Shown here piece by piece: positions 7,889 to 16,528 of a stretch of 64,000 nt of DNA. Source of the DNA: Limnohabitans sp. Rim11 (lineage in GTDB: Bacteria > Pseudomonadota > Gammaproteobacteria > Burkholderiales > Burkholderiaceae_C); the NCBI RefSeq assembly GCF_001269365.1, contig NZ_CXOM01000001.1, forward strand, positions 682,090-746,089. Reading direction: 5' to 3'. How positions within the stretch are numbered: position 1 is the stretch's first letter; every line of letters begins with the position of its first letter. The position numbers and the translations under genes were made by a program. The notes beneath the pieces were generated by a model. That model was not told the DNA's origin, made no database searches, and saw only the letters and a list, made by a program, of their open reading frames with translations.

Positions 7889-9019
7889 TTACCGGACTTG
7901 ATTGATGAGCGTGGCACCTTGGGTCGCCACACGATCGCCAGACTTCAAGCCCGAGATCACCGTGACGCGCGCTCCATCCAGGGGCTCGAACGTCACCGTG
8001 CGGGGTTCAAACTGCTCAGCTGCAGACTTGACCCACACCACGTTCTGATTGGCAGCGTTTTTCATCAGTGCCGACTGGGGGACCGCAATACCCTGTGTCT
8101 TTTGCTTGGACTGCACATAGACTTTGACGGGCTGTCCAACGGCCAGGCCTAATAGTTCCGGGCTTTGCACTTGGAAGTTCAGCGGCAGAGCTTGCTCTCG
8201 CAAACTGCGCGCTGCACCCATGAAAACCAGTGGCGTGCGCTGGTCGCCGACAGCCAATGTGGCACCGCCGATGTTGTTGGCCACTGAGATATCAAAAGCC
8301 AAGGCTTCAATGCGCAGCCGCTTCGGGTCGACAATTTCAAAAATCAATTCCCGCGTGTCCACCACTTGACCTGCCACGACATGCGCCGAGGCAATCACGC
8401 CAGAAACGGGCGCGACCAGTGCTTCTTTGCTGCTGAGGCCGCCACCGACGGCCGACATGCGATCGGTCAGGCTGAGCACGTCGCTCTCTGCGGCTTCCAC
8501 TTCCTTGCGCGGCACCGTGTCCGACAACTCGCGCAAACGTGCCAAACGCTTTTCAGCAAGCGCTTTGGCAGCGCGAAATTCGGCCAATTGAGTCAATTGG
8601 CTGGCCCGTTCCAGGGGGGCGACCGCTGGGACCACGTAGGCCAAGACCTGTCCCTTCTTGACGGTTTGCCCTGCGTTGGGCAGGCCATTAGGGCCGGGTT
8701 CTATGCGTCCGGCGTTGATGGGCTGGACTTTGCCCCCAGCGTTGGGGTCCATCAGTACCTGACCATTGAGTTCAAAGGCGCGTGGCAGCTCAGCGGTTTC
8801 CACCACCATCGTGCGCACATTCAGTTGGCGTTGGGCTGGTTTGGGCAGAAACACGCTGCCATCGGCCATGCGCTGTGGACCATTGGCATTGGCCGTCGCA
8901 GGCGCAGGGCCGTGGTCATGGCCTTCGCCCGCGTACGTAGGCAGCGCAGCACCTGCAAGGGTCAAAGCAGTGGCCAGTGCCATCCAGTGGCGTTTTTTTG
9001 AAGTGTTGATTGTTTTCAT
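7889..9019 (-). CDS. czcB: RND periplasmic adaptor, CzcB/CusB family
   Basis: A 376-residue membrane fusion protein linking the RND pump to the outer-membrane channel. It has a signal peptide (ALATALTLAGAALPTYA), then a His-rich EGHDHG start, paired lipoyl/barrel halves (GPNGLPNAGQTVKKGQVLAYV and VSGVIASAHVVAGQVV), an alpha-hairpin between them and a C-terminal GLKSGDRVATQG domain. The ATG at 9019 is chosen because the signal peptide begins there; the frame is open further upstream. It sits between the small periplasmic gene and czcA. Confidence 0.9.
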   Translation of the reverse strand: MKTINTSKKRHWMALATALTLAGAALPTYAGEGHDHGPAPATANANGPQRMADGSVFLPKPAQRQLNVRTMVVETAELPRAFELNGQVLMDPNAGGKVQPINAGRIEPGPNGLPNAGQTVKKGQVLAYVVPAVAPLERASQLTQLAEFRAAKALAEKRLARLRELSDTVPRKEVEAAESDVLSLTDRMSAVGGGLSSKEALVAPVSGVIASAHVVAGQVVDTRELIFEIVDPKRLRIEALAFDISVANNIGGATLAVGDQRTPLVFMGAARSLREQALPLNFQVQSPELLGLAVGQPVKVYVQSKQKTQGIAVPQSALMKNAANQNVVWVKSAAEQFEPRTVTFEPLDGARVTVISGLKSGDRVATQGATLINQVR

Positions 9020-9030
9020 GCTGAGGCTCC

Positions 9031-9567
9031 TTAGGCCGTACGAGCTTGTTGACGAAAGCGAACGATCACGCCTAATGCCATCAGGGCCAATAACCCCCCG
9101 CCGATCCACAGGGCGATGCCTTTCCAAGAAGAACCACTGACAGGTTCATCTTCGTCCTCGTGCAAATCGAGTTCGCCAGTCAGCAGGTCGTTCAGTTCAC
9201 CGGCCTGAATGGTTGCGGTGATGGCAATGACGCCAGGTTTGAGCGTGTCCTTGAGGATGACTTCGTATTCACCTACGCCATGTTTTTCGGCTTTGTATTT
9301 GCCGCCTTGAATATCGATGTCAATTAGGGCGTCATTGACCGGACTGTTGTCTGTAAAACGGTCCAGGTAAATCGTCAGCTGCTTGCCATTGACAATGCCG
9401 ACCATTTCCAGATCCTCTGAAAACGCGACGAAACGCGGCAGTGCTGTTCCCTGGGTTTTTGGCGCAGCTTCCGCGTGATCGTGACCCGCACCGGCAATGG
9501 CCATAGGACTGAGTAATGTGAATATCAGCGCCATAAAGGTGGCGACTGTTGAATGAATGATCTTCAT
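9031..9567 (-). CDS. membrane-anchored periplasmic protein of the czc operon
   Basis: A 178-residue protein with a signal peptide ending AIAG, followed by AGHDHAEAAPK, a beta-rich domain (KQLTIYLDRFTDNSPVNDALIDI), an acidic HEDEDEP stretch and a C-terminal membrane helix (IALWIGGGLLALMALGVIV) with a basic tail. The domain would face the periplasm. AAGGAAC precedes the ATG. It lies between czcC and czcB, so it is probably an accessory metal-binding or assembly factor. I do not recognise a named family. Confidence 0.75.
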   Translation of the reverse strand: MKIIHSTVATFMALIFTLLSPMAIAGAGHDHAEAAPKTQGTALPRFVAFSEDLEMVGIVNGKQLTIYLDRFTDNSPVNDALIDIDIQGGKYKAEKHGVGEYEVILKDTLKPGVIAITATIQAGELNDLLTGELDLHEDEDEPVSGSSWKGIALWIGGGLLALMALGVIVRFRQQARTA

Positions 9568-9599
9568 GGTGTTCCTTGAATTTTTGAGGGGTGTCAGCA

Positions 9600-10880
9600 T
9601 CACTGAGGCAGCAGGCCCAAGGACTGCCGCAATGCCGAAATGGCGGAGGCCAGGTCAATTCGGCTTCGAGCGGCTTGTCTCGCGGCCTCTGCAGCCTCTG
9701 CTTCAATGCGCAAGCGGGTGGGCAGATCCGACTCGCCCAGCCTGAACGACTTGTCAAAAAAGCTGCGGGACTCGTTGGCCAGCTGGGCTCGTCGCTGCGC
9801 AGCATCAAGTTGAGTGCGTGCGGCCTCCAGACGAGCAGCAGCGCCTTGTTTGTCGGCTTGAATGCGCGCCTGCTCGAGGACCAGTTGTGACTGCACTTCT
9901 ATCGCTTCGGCTTGTGCAGTCGCAAGACGGGCGTCATGCCTAGGGCCTGCACCCAAGGGCACGCGAATGCCAATCAGCACAGTCTGGCCATAGCGTTCTC
10001 CAAATGCCCCACGGCCGCGCGTGGTGGCCACCGTGAGTTCCGGGTTGGATCGCCTCTGGGCGCTGATCAGCTGAGCCGTCCGCTCGGCCATCGTGATGCG
10101 ATCCTCCAGTTCAGCCAACAAGGGATGCCCCACTGACGCACCCGTATGTGGGGTCGAATCTGGCGTTGGCTCCACCGCCGCGTTGACTTTCAAGTCTGCC
10201 GGTGCCGTCCTGCCTGTTAGCGCCATCACTTGTGCCAAGGCTGCGGCAGATGCAGCTTGAGCTTGGGCGGCATGCGCTTGGGCCGCAGCGACAGCGCCTT
10301 CGGCTTGATGCTGGTCGGACTTTGCCAGATCACCCGCGTTGGTCCGTTTGGCAACATCAGCGGCGAGGCGTTGTGCATTGGCCAGTTGTTCGCTCGCCAG
10401 TTCAGCATCGAGGCGAGCTCGCAACCAGCCCCACCAAGCATCCCTGACGGAAGAGGCGAGCCGCAGTTGTGAGGCGAGCAGCTTGCGCTCAACCAACGAG
10501 ATTTCAGCTTGCGCCAGATCGGTACTGGCCGTGCGTTGTCCGGGTAGCCAGATGGGAACGGCGATACCCACCTCAGCTTCCCGCGCACCGCTGTTGCCTG
10601 TCATCCGGTCTGATCGCTGACTTATCTCCAGCGAGGGCGGCTCGGGGGACAGCATCGACGCGGCTTTGGCCTGGGCCTGGGCGGCATCGCGACGCGATTG
10701 AAGCGCGTGCGCCTCGGGTTGCCTTTGCCACGCCGTTTCGAAAACATCTTTCAAGGACACCGATCCACTCAACGCGGCGGCGGATGTGCCTTGTGCTTGG
10801 GCCGTCAGCACCAAGCCACTCAGGGTCATGACCGACAGCGCGATTCGAATCGGTGCCGATCTTTTTTTGTACAAACTCAT
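9600..10880 (-). CDS. czcC: TolC-family outer-membrane efflux protein, CzcC-like
   Basis: A 426-residue outer-membrane channel of the RND efflux system. It has a signal peptide (MTLSGLVLTAQAQ) and long Ala/Gln/Arg-rich coiled-coil stretches with the internal repeat typical of TolC proteins (ARLDAELASEQLANAQRLAADV and ARLEAARTQLDAAQRRAQLANE). Length is normal. It is the upstream member of the group czcC, small protein, czcB, czcA, all on the minus strand with short gaps. Confidence 0.85.
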   Translation of the reverse strand: MSLYKKRSAPIRIALSVMTLSGLVLTAQAQGTSAAALSGSVSLKDVFETAWQRQPEAHALQSRRDAAQAQAKAASMLSPEPPSLEISQRSDRMTGNSGAREAEVGIAVPIWLPGQRTASTDLAQAEISLVERKLLASQLRLASSVRDAWWGWLRARLDAELASEQLANAQRLAADVAKRTNAGDLAKSDQHQAEGAVAAAQAHAAQAQAASAAALAQVMALTGRTAPADLKVNAAVEPTPDSTPHTGASVGHPLLAELEDRITMAERTAQLISAQRRSNPELTVATTRGRGAFGERYGQTVLIGIRVPLGAGPRHDARLATAQAEAIEVQSQLVLEQARIQADKQGAAARLEAARTQLDAAQRRAQLANESRSFFDKSFRLGESDLPTRLRIEAEAAEAARQAARSRIDLASAISALRQSLGLLPQ

Positions 10881-11032
10881 AGCTCATCTCCAATGGTGAA
10901 AACATCCAAGGAGATCAGCGAGCAGCGACAACACGTCGCTAGGCGATGACGCACAACGCGCAAAGCGTCATGTGCATCCGCACACAGGGGATTCGAAAAG
11001 AGGGAAAGGTAAAGAAACCCGAGGCTCGCCGA

Positions 11033-11386
11033 TCAGGCAAGCACGGGCCATTGAGGCCGTTCAGGACGTTCACTTGCCATATGAGAAGCAATGACCTGAA
11101 GGTGAAGTGGGTGATCGTCAGAGGCTGCTAATGTGGTCTTGCTCAGATCGCTGACCAGGGCAGCGGCACAACCCATGTGACAAGTGGCACAGTCATGGTC
11201 CATGCCCGCCGATTGGGGTGAGTTTTTGCTGGACTCTTGGTGGTCAACTGACGCATGGTCATGGGTGTGATGTCCCGGGTGGTTGGCGGTCACACCGCTT
11301 TCATGCTGGCAATAGCTAGCCACTGCTGCCCAGCTAAATTGCAAGGGTAACAGAACCAGCAAAAAAATTGCCAAGTACCTTTTCAT
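11033..11386 (-). CDS. CzcI-like His-rich exported protein
   Basis: A 117-residue protein with signal peptide MKRYLAIFLLVLLPLQFSWA and the mature start AVASYCQHE, then HPGHHTHDHASVDHQE and a DHDCATCHMGC centre. This arrangement matches the CzcI-type proteins found upstream of czcCBA in Cupriavidus-like bacteria, thought to bind metal in the periplasm and affect regulation. It lies between cadA and czcC on the same strand, in the position czcI normally takes. Confidence 0.75.
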   Translation of the reverse strand: MKRYLAIFLLVLLPLQFSWAAVASYCQHESGVTANHPGHHTHDHASVDHQESSKNSPQSAGMDHDCATCHMGCAAALVSDLSKTTLAASDDHPLHLQVIASHMASERPERPQWPVLA

Positions 11387-11489
11387 ATCTCAACAGTGTA
11401 GGAGCTTCAGGCTTTCGGCGCCACTTTCCCAGTCGTTGACCTCAGGAATTTTGAGGTCAATGGGGCGAGCTGGTGGCGGCCAAGAGCCA

Positions 11490-13736
11490 TCACTTGGCGG
11501 TCTTGAGAAGGCGCAGCCCATTGAAAACCACCAACAAGCTTGCGCCCATGTCGGCAAAGACCGCCATCCACATAGAAGCGTCATCAAAAATGGCCATGAT
11601 CAGGAATACCGCCTTGATGCCCAGAGCCAGGGTGATGTTCTGCCACAAAATGATGTGGGTCTGTTTGGATAGGCGAATCGTCTCGGGCAAGCGGCGCAGG
11701 TCGTCGTTCATGACGACGACGTCGGCCGCTTCCATGGCCGTGTGAGTGCCCGCAGCGCCCATCGCAAAGCCGATGTTCGCCTTTGCAAGTGCCGGGGCAT
11801 CATTGATGCCGTCACCGGTCATGGCCGTCACACCGTATCTTCCTTGGAACTCTTCAATCGCCTTGAGCTTGTCCTCGGGCAGCAGGTTGCCTCGGATTTC
11901 TGAAATGCCTGCCAAGTGTCCGACGGTGCGCGCCGTGGCGGCGTTATCACCGGTCAACATGATGGGAACGACCCCCAGCGCCTTCATCTCGGAAATGGCC
12001 TCGATCGATGACGGTTTGATCGTGTCCGCTACAGCGAAGAGCGCGATCACCCGGTCCCGATTGGCCAAAAGGGTCACAGTTCGTCCTGCCTCCTCATGAA
12101 CTGCGAGGCGTGCTTCCAATGTCGCAGAACACTGGCCGCGCTCTTCGATCCAGCGGTGATTGGCGAGAATGTAGGGGTGGCCATCGATCACCCCCTGGAC
12201 GCCACGACCTGCGACAGCTTCAAATGCTTCGACTTCTTGGGCTTGTAACGCTAGGCCTTGAGCAATCGCTTTCGAGACGGGGTGGTCTGAACGAGCAGCC
12301 AGGCTCTTTGCGAGCAGTTCTACCCGTTGCTCAGGCTCGTCGGGCGCGATGGGCTCGAACGCCACCAATTTGGGCTTCCCTTCGGTGATGGTGCCGGTTT
12401 TGTCCAAAGCGACGGCTTTGATCTTTCGGGCTTCCTCAAGGTAAACGCCTCCCTTGATCAAGATGCCCCGCCGTGCACCTGCGGCCAGACCACTCACCAC
12501 CGTGACGGGTGTGGAGATGACCAAGGCGCAAGGGCATGCAATCACAAGCAGGACCAAAGCCTTGTAGACCGCTTCTATCCACGTGATCTCGGCCACCCAG
12601 GGCATCAGGACGGCAACCAGCAGCGCAAGGGCAAAGACCGCAGGTGTGTAGACGGCGGCGAACTGGTCAACGAAACGCTGCGTCGGTGCGCGAGAGGCCT
12701 GCGCTTCCTCGACGGCTTTGATGATCCGGCTGAGCGTGCTGTCTGAGGCAGGCGATGTGACCCGAACTTCCAGAGCAGAGGCCTGGTTGATGGTTCCGGC
12801 AAACACCTCATCACCCGGTCCTTTGTCCACGGGCAGGCTCTCGCCTGTCAAAGGCGATTGATCCACCGCGCTCTGACCCGCCAGCACGGTGCCATCAAGC
12901 GGAACACGCTCACCCGGAGAGATACGTACCACCGAGTTCAATGCAACAGACTTGACGCCAATCCGAAGCCAGCCGCCGTCGGCCTGGCGTACCTCGGCTT
13001 GCTCTGGTGATAAGGCAAGAAGGCTTTTGATGGCACCTCGCGCACGGTCGACCGCCCGCGCCTCGATGGCCTCCGCAATGGCATAGAGCGCCATCACCAT
13101 GGCGGCCTCAGGCCACTGGCCGATCAAGAAGGCGCCTGTGACGGCTACTGCCATGAGGGCGTTGATGTTCAATCTTCCTTGCCGCAGCGCAGCCAGGCCT
13201 TTTCCGTAGACGCCGAAGCCTGAAAGGAAGATGGCACCCAAAGCGATGGCCATGCCCAGGCCTTTGATCCAGGTCGTCGCAGGGAAGGCGTACGCGATCG
13301 CCTCTGCTGCCAATGCCAAGCCGAGCGCCGCCAGAAGCTTTCCCCACATGTCCCAAAACGTCGCAGACGCATTAGTAGTACCGGAAGGTTTTTTGTCGGC
13401 TTCGTCAATGGGCTCAGGCTTAAACCCTGCCTTTCGAATCGCCTGTAGTGCGTTTGGCAATGCAGCTTGGCTCGCAGAAATGGTCAGCACGCGTGCCCCC
13501 AGATCGAATCGCAAGGCTTCAATTTCCGGGATGCCATCCACAGCGCGCCGGATCTCGGACTCCTCTGAGGCGCAGTCCATGTTGGAGATACGGAACCTTT
13601 TCTGTGTCTGGTCTGTGTTCATATGCGCCACGTCCTGCTCAGATTGCACCAAGGGTACGCACGAAGCGGCTGAACATCCGTTCTCAGTCGGGCGGACCTG
13701 TGGCTTTGCGCCTTCGCAAGATGTACTTGTACTCAT
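11490..13736 (-). CDS. cadA: Cd/Zn/Pb-exporting P1B-type ATPase
   Basis: A 748-residue heavy-metal P-type ATPase pumping divalent cations from cytoplasm to periplasm. Order of parts: Cys-rich N-terminus, HMA domain with MDCASEE (C55; the family usual form is MDCPTEE), membrane helices, TGES actuator motif (297-300), CPC ion-binding motif (401-403), phosphorylated D445 in DKTGT, and the GDGINDAP hinge. The CPC and MDC motifs place it in the ZntA/CadA/PbrA group rather than the copper group. It is read from a MerR-type promoter shared with a divergent merR gene. Confidence 0.92.
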   Translation of the reverse strand: MSTSTSCEGAKPQVRPTENGCSAASCVPLVQSEQDVAHMNTDQTQKRFRISNMDCASEESEIRRAVDGIPEIEALRFDLGARVLTISASQAALPNALQAIRKAGFKPEPIDEADKKPSGTTNASATFWDMWGKLLAALGLALAAEAIAYAFPATTWIKGLGMAIALGAIFLSGFGVYGKGLAALRQGRLNINALMAVAVTGAFLIGQWPEAAMVMALYAIAEAIEARAVDRARGAIKSLLALSPEQAEVRQADGGWLRIGVKSVALNSVVRISPGERVPLDGTVLAGQSAVDQSPLTGESLPVDKGPGDEVFAGTINQASALEVRVTSPASDSTLSRIIKAVEEAQASRAPTQRFVDQFAAVYTPAVFALALLVAVLMPWVAEITWIEAVYKALVLLVIACPCALVISTPVTVVSGLAAGARRGILIKGGVYLEEARKIKAVALDKTGTITEGKPKLVAFEPIAPDEPEQRVELLAKSLAARSDHPVSKAIAQGLALQAQEVEAFEAVAGRGVQGVIDGHPYILANHRWIEERGQCSATLEARLAVHEEAGRTVTLLANRDRVIALFAVADTIKPSSIEAISEMKALGVVPIMLTGDNAATARTVGHLAGISEIRGNLLPEDKLKAIEEFQGRYGVTAMTGDGINDAPALAKANIGFAMGAAGTHTAMEAADVVVMNDDLRRLPETIRLSKQTHIILWQNITLALGIKAVFLIMAIFDDASMWMAVFADMGASLLVVFNGLRLLKTAK

Positions 13737-13757
13737 GATTTCTTCCTCGTTGCAGCG

Positions 13758-13788
13758 ATTAGAAACCCTGTAGCCACTTTAGAGTCAA
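13758..13788 (-). promoter_or_regulatory. MerR-type cadA promoter and operator
   Basis: On the minus strand TTGACT (13783-13788) and TCTAAT (13758-13763) are 19 bp apart, with a dyad between them (CTCTAAAG facing CTACAGGG), the hallmark of CadR/PbrR/ZntR operators. Bound regulator would untwist the DNA to activate cadA when metal is present. Confidence 0.85.
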
Positions 13789-13825
13789 GCTCCTAAAATA
13801 TGGTCACCCGCTGATGGAGGACACC

Positions 13826-14275
13826 ATGAGGATTGGAGAGCTCGCCAAGGCCACCGATACACAGGTGGAGACGATTCGCTACTACGAGCGAGAGGCCTTG
13901 TTGCCGCAGCCGGGGCGAACAGAAGGCAACTACCGCGTCTATGGACCGGAGCACGTTGAACGACTTTCGTTCATTCGGTACTGCCGTAGCTTGGACATGG
14001 CCCTGGATGAGATTCGAGCGCTGTTGCGCATGAAAGATTCCCCGCCACAGGACTGTTCTGAAATCAACGCCTTGATTGATGAGCACATCAAGCATGTGGC
14101 GGTTCGAATCAAAGAGCTGAAGGTCTTGCAAAGGCAACTTGTTGAGTTGCGAACCGGTTGTGCCGGAAACGGCTCTGTCAGTGAGTGCGGTGTGCTTTCC
14201 GGAATTGCTCAGGCCTCTAAGGAAGTGGGGCCGGTGGGCAAGCGAGGCGCGCGCCATGTGCATGGGGCGCACTGA
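13826..14275 (+). CDS. cadR: MerR-family metal regulator, CadR/PbrR type
   Basis: A 149-residue metal-responsive activator. It starts MRIGELAKATDTQVETIRYY (winged helix DNA-binding region), followed by EREALLPQPGRTEGNYRVYG, a dimerisation helix and CADR/PBRR-type ligands: the cysteine in PPQDCSEI near residue 75, then CAGNGSVSEC and a His-rich tail HVHGAH. A GGAGG site 5 bases ahead selects this ATG over one four codons upstream. It is divergent from cadA and shares the operator. Whether it senses Cd, Pb or Zn is not certain; the symbol is by family. Confidence 0.85.
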   Translation: MRIGELAKATDTQVETIRYYEREALLPQPGRTEGNYRVYGPEHVERLSFIRYCRSLDMALDEIRALLRMKDSPPQDCSEINALIDEHIKHVAVRIKELKVLQRQLVELRTGCAGNGSVSECGVLSGIAQASKEVGPVGKRGARHVHGAH

Positions 14276-14392
14276 TTTGCGTCAAAGGGGTACGGCTCAC
14301 GTTTTACACTGATTTTTCCAGCTTCACGCATTGTGTTGCCAACAGCTTGATTCAGTTGATGGCGTAACTGCCAAAACAAATTAAACCCTCTT

Positions 14393-14412
14393 TGTGACGC
14401 AGGTGTGACGCA
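14393..14412 (+). promoter_or_regulatory. tandem TGTGACGCA operator-like repeat
   Basis: TGTGACGCA occurs at 14393-14401 and again at 14404-14412, an 11-bp period. Tandem repeats one DNA turn apart are the form bound by OmpR/PhoB-type response regulators. It lies about 115 bp before the porin start in an otherwise empty 250-bp gap. Confidence 0.45.
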
Positions 14413-14525
14413 TCTGCATGAGTTGTGGTGCTGCAACATTTCATGCAATTGTCATATGATTCGTTTGAAATTGCTTCAGCTTCTACTTCAGAAGTTATTT
14501 CAACTTAACTTTGAATCAACACACC

Positions 14526-15593
14526 ATGAAAACTCAACACACCCTTTTGACTGCAGCCATGTTGCTTGCATTTTCTGCCCAAGCACAAACTTCTGTGACT
14601 GTTTATGGCAATGCTGACATTGCATACAACAACAACGTTTCCAATACCAGCGCCGGTGTTAAAACTGAAGAGAACAACATTGTGACTGGCGGTATGTCGA
14701 CCAGCAACGTTGGTTTTCGCGGCGATCGTGAAATTGCAACTGGCCTGAAAGCAACTTATCAATTTGAATTTGAAATTGATCAGTCTTCTGATTCTGGCAT
14801 TGCCAAAACGCGTGCAGGTCTGATTGGTTTGAGCAGCCCCATGGGCTCTGTAACTTTGGGCCGCAGAACCACATTGCTCAAAGTGGCAATCAATGCATTG
14901 GATGCTGGTGATGGCATCAATACGGCAGGCTTCATTGGCGACAATGCACGCGATTCACGTCGCAACGACATGATCACATTGTCTACGCCTGTTTATTCTG
15001 GTTTTTCAGCAGACGTGCAACTTGGCTTGGGCGCATCAAACCGTACAACCAGTGCCGCCAATGTGGTAACAGCTGACGGTAAAGCGGAAGATTCAAATTC
15101 TATTGGTTTGACTTATGCCAATGGCCCATTCTCTGTTCGCTTTGCAACTGAGACCATCAAGAACTACAGCAAAACAGTCAAGATTGGTGGCGACTTTGGC
15201 TACACCATTGCCAACCCCACTGGCATTGCCGATCGTAAAAACGATGCATTTGGTGGCACCTACGACTTTGGCGTTGCCAAAGTATTTTTTGTTGATACCA
15301 AAATGTCTCAAGGCACAGCGGCCAGCCTAGTGACGTTCGACACACAAAACGTTGGTGTGCTTGCACCCTTTGGCAAATTCAGAGTGCTGGCTTCTGCAGG
15401 TACAGGTAAGGCCAAATTAACTTCTTCAACCATCAAGGCTGAAGTTGAAGCCATGCAATTTGCGGTGATGTACACACTTGCAAAAGATACAACGGCTTAC
15501 TTTGCCTACGGTACAGAAACTATGGACCATCCTTCATTCGCCAAAAAAATTGAGCAGAAAAATACTCAACTTGGCATGCGCTACAGATTCTGA
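14526..15593 (+). CDS. Gram-negative porin
   Basis: A 355-residue outer-membrane trimeric porin of the Burkholderiales type. It has a signal peptide (MKTQHTLLTAAMLLAFSAQA), mature start QTSVTVYGNADIAYN, typical motifs TSNVGFRGDREIATGLKATY, TRAGLIGLSSPMGSVTLGRR, alternating beta-strands throughout and a C-terminal aromatic strand ending MRYRF, the signal for outer-membrane insertion. Start at the ATG where the signal peptide begins. Its downstream neighbour was phoX, which hints at phosphate-linked control, but that gene is now broken. Confidence 0.92.
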   Translation: MKTQHTLLTAAMLLAFSAQAQTSVTVYGNADIAYNNNVSNTSAGVKTEENNIVTGGMSTSNVGFRGDREIATGLKATYQFEFEIDQSSDSGIAKTRAGLIGLSSPMGSVTLGRRTTLLKVAINALDAGDGINTAGFIGDNARDSRRNDMITLSTPVYSGFSADVQLGLGASNRTTSAANVVTADGKAEDSNSIGLTYANGPFSVRFATETIKNYSKTVKIGGDFGYTIANPTGIADRKNDAFGGTYDFGVAKVFFVDTKMSQGTAASLVTFDTQNVGVLAPFGKFRVLASAGTGKAKLTSSTIKAEVEAMQFAVMYTLAKDTTAYFAYGTETMDHPSFAKKIEQKNTQLGMRYRF

Positions 15594-15702
15594 TTTGCTT
15601 CAGCCAAAAGGCTCACGCTGTGGTCCTTTTTTCAATCGTCACAAATATTTAACGCTTGACTGCAACACTCAAGCATCGATTTTTTAAACAGGAGTATTTC
15701 TC

Positions 15703-15852
15703 ATGTCCTTCAATGATGATGTCATTTACAACAATTCATCCAACCCACATTTTCAAGACGTTCTGAAAGAAGCTGTCAAAGATCCAGCACGTCGCAATAT
15801 TTTGCGTGGCGGTTTGGGCTTGGCTTCTATGCCAAAGATTACAAGTGGCTAA
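15703..15852 (+). pseudogene. phoX: phoX alkaline phosphatase, N-terminal stump
   Basis: A 49-codon frame with AGGAG ahead of its ATG encodes MSFNDDVIYNNSSNPHFQDV and then DPARRNILRGGLGLAS, the start and Tat-type signal of PhoX-family (DUF839) phosphatases. After about codon 43 the sequence switches to an hsdR gene in another frame. A full PhoX has over 600 residues. The rest is not in the window, so the break marks the left edge of inserted or rearranged DNA. Confidence 0.75.
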
Positions 15853-16502
15853 CGCAAGTTTATGAGTCTGTGAAACCAGTTAGCGGTAACGGCAAACTGC
15901 TCTGGCATCGTCTGGGCGCAAAGACCATTGAACTTATTAATGAGAATGTTCATGTTGAAGCTGTGCGGGACGACATCGATGCGCTGGTGCTAGACGCCGA
16001 AGTCCTTGACAGCATTCTGAAAGATGAAAATCCGGAGAAGAAAGCCCGTGAGGTGGAAATCAAACTTATCGCTCGCCTGCGCAAACATGCTGGAAATCCT
16101 AAGTTTAAAGAACTCGGCGAGTGACTAGAAAAAATACGTGAGAAGCACGAGCAGGGGTTGATAAATAGTTTGGAGTTTTTGAAGGCAATTCTAGAAATCG
16201 CTAAAGACACAGTAGAAGCAGAAAACCAGACTGATCCCGAAGAAGATAAAAACAAGGCATTGGCAGCACTGACTGACTTATTTAATGAAGTGAAAAATAA
16301 GAACACTCACGTTATTGTGGAACGTATTGTTGCTGACATTGATGCAATCGTGAAACAGGTGCGGTTCGACGGCTGGCAGTCCACAAAGCAAGGGGAGCGG
16401 GAAGTACAACAAGCCCTGCGCAGATCACTATTGAAATACCGCCTGCATACCGATCAGGAGCTCTTTGATAAGGCTTATGGCTATATCCGCGAATACTACT
16501 GA
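15825..16502 (+). pseudogene. hsdR: type I restriction hsdR, C-terminal remnant with stop
   Basis: From about 15825 one frame reads AKDYKWLTQVYESVKPVSGN, LLWHRLGAKTIELINENVHV, and on to LRKHAGNPKFKELGE, the C-terminal helical domain of type I restriction R subunits. TGA at 16122 interrupts it. The same frame then resumes as LEKIREKHEQGLINSLEFL and ends RSLLKYRLHTDQELFDKAYG, the normal C-terminus. TGA probably replaced CGA. The helicase and nuclease parts of this roughly 1000-residue protein are missing, so it is dead. No hsdM or hsdS is present. Confidence 0.85.
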
Positions 16503-16528
16503 TTGTTTCGAAATAAAATGGTAAAAAA

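Noticed and set aside
14209-14448. Minus-strand ORF between merR and the porin
   Set aside because: It overlaps the merR end and shows no family likeness or ribosome site.
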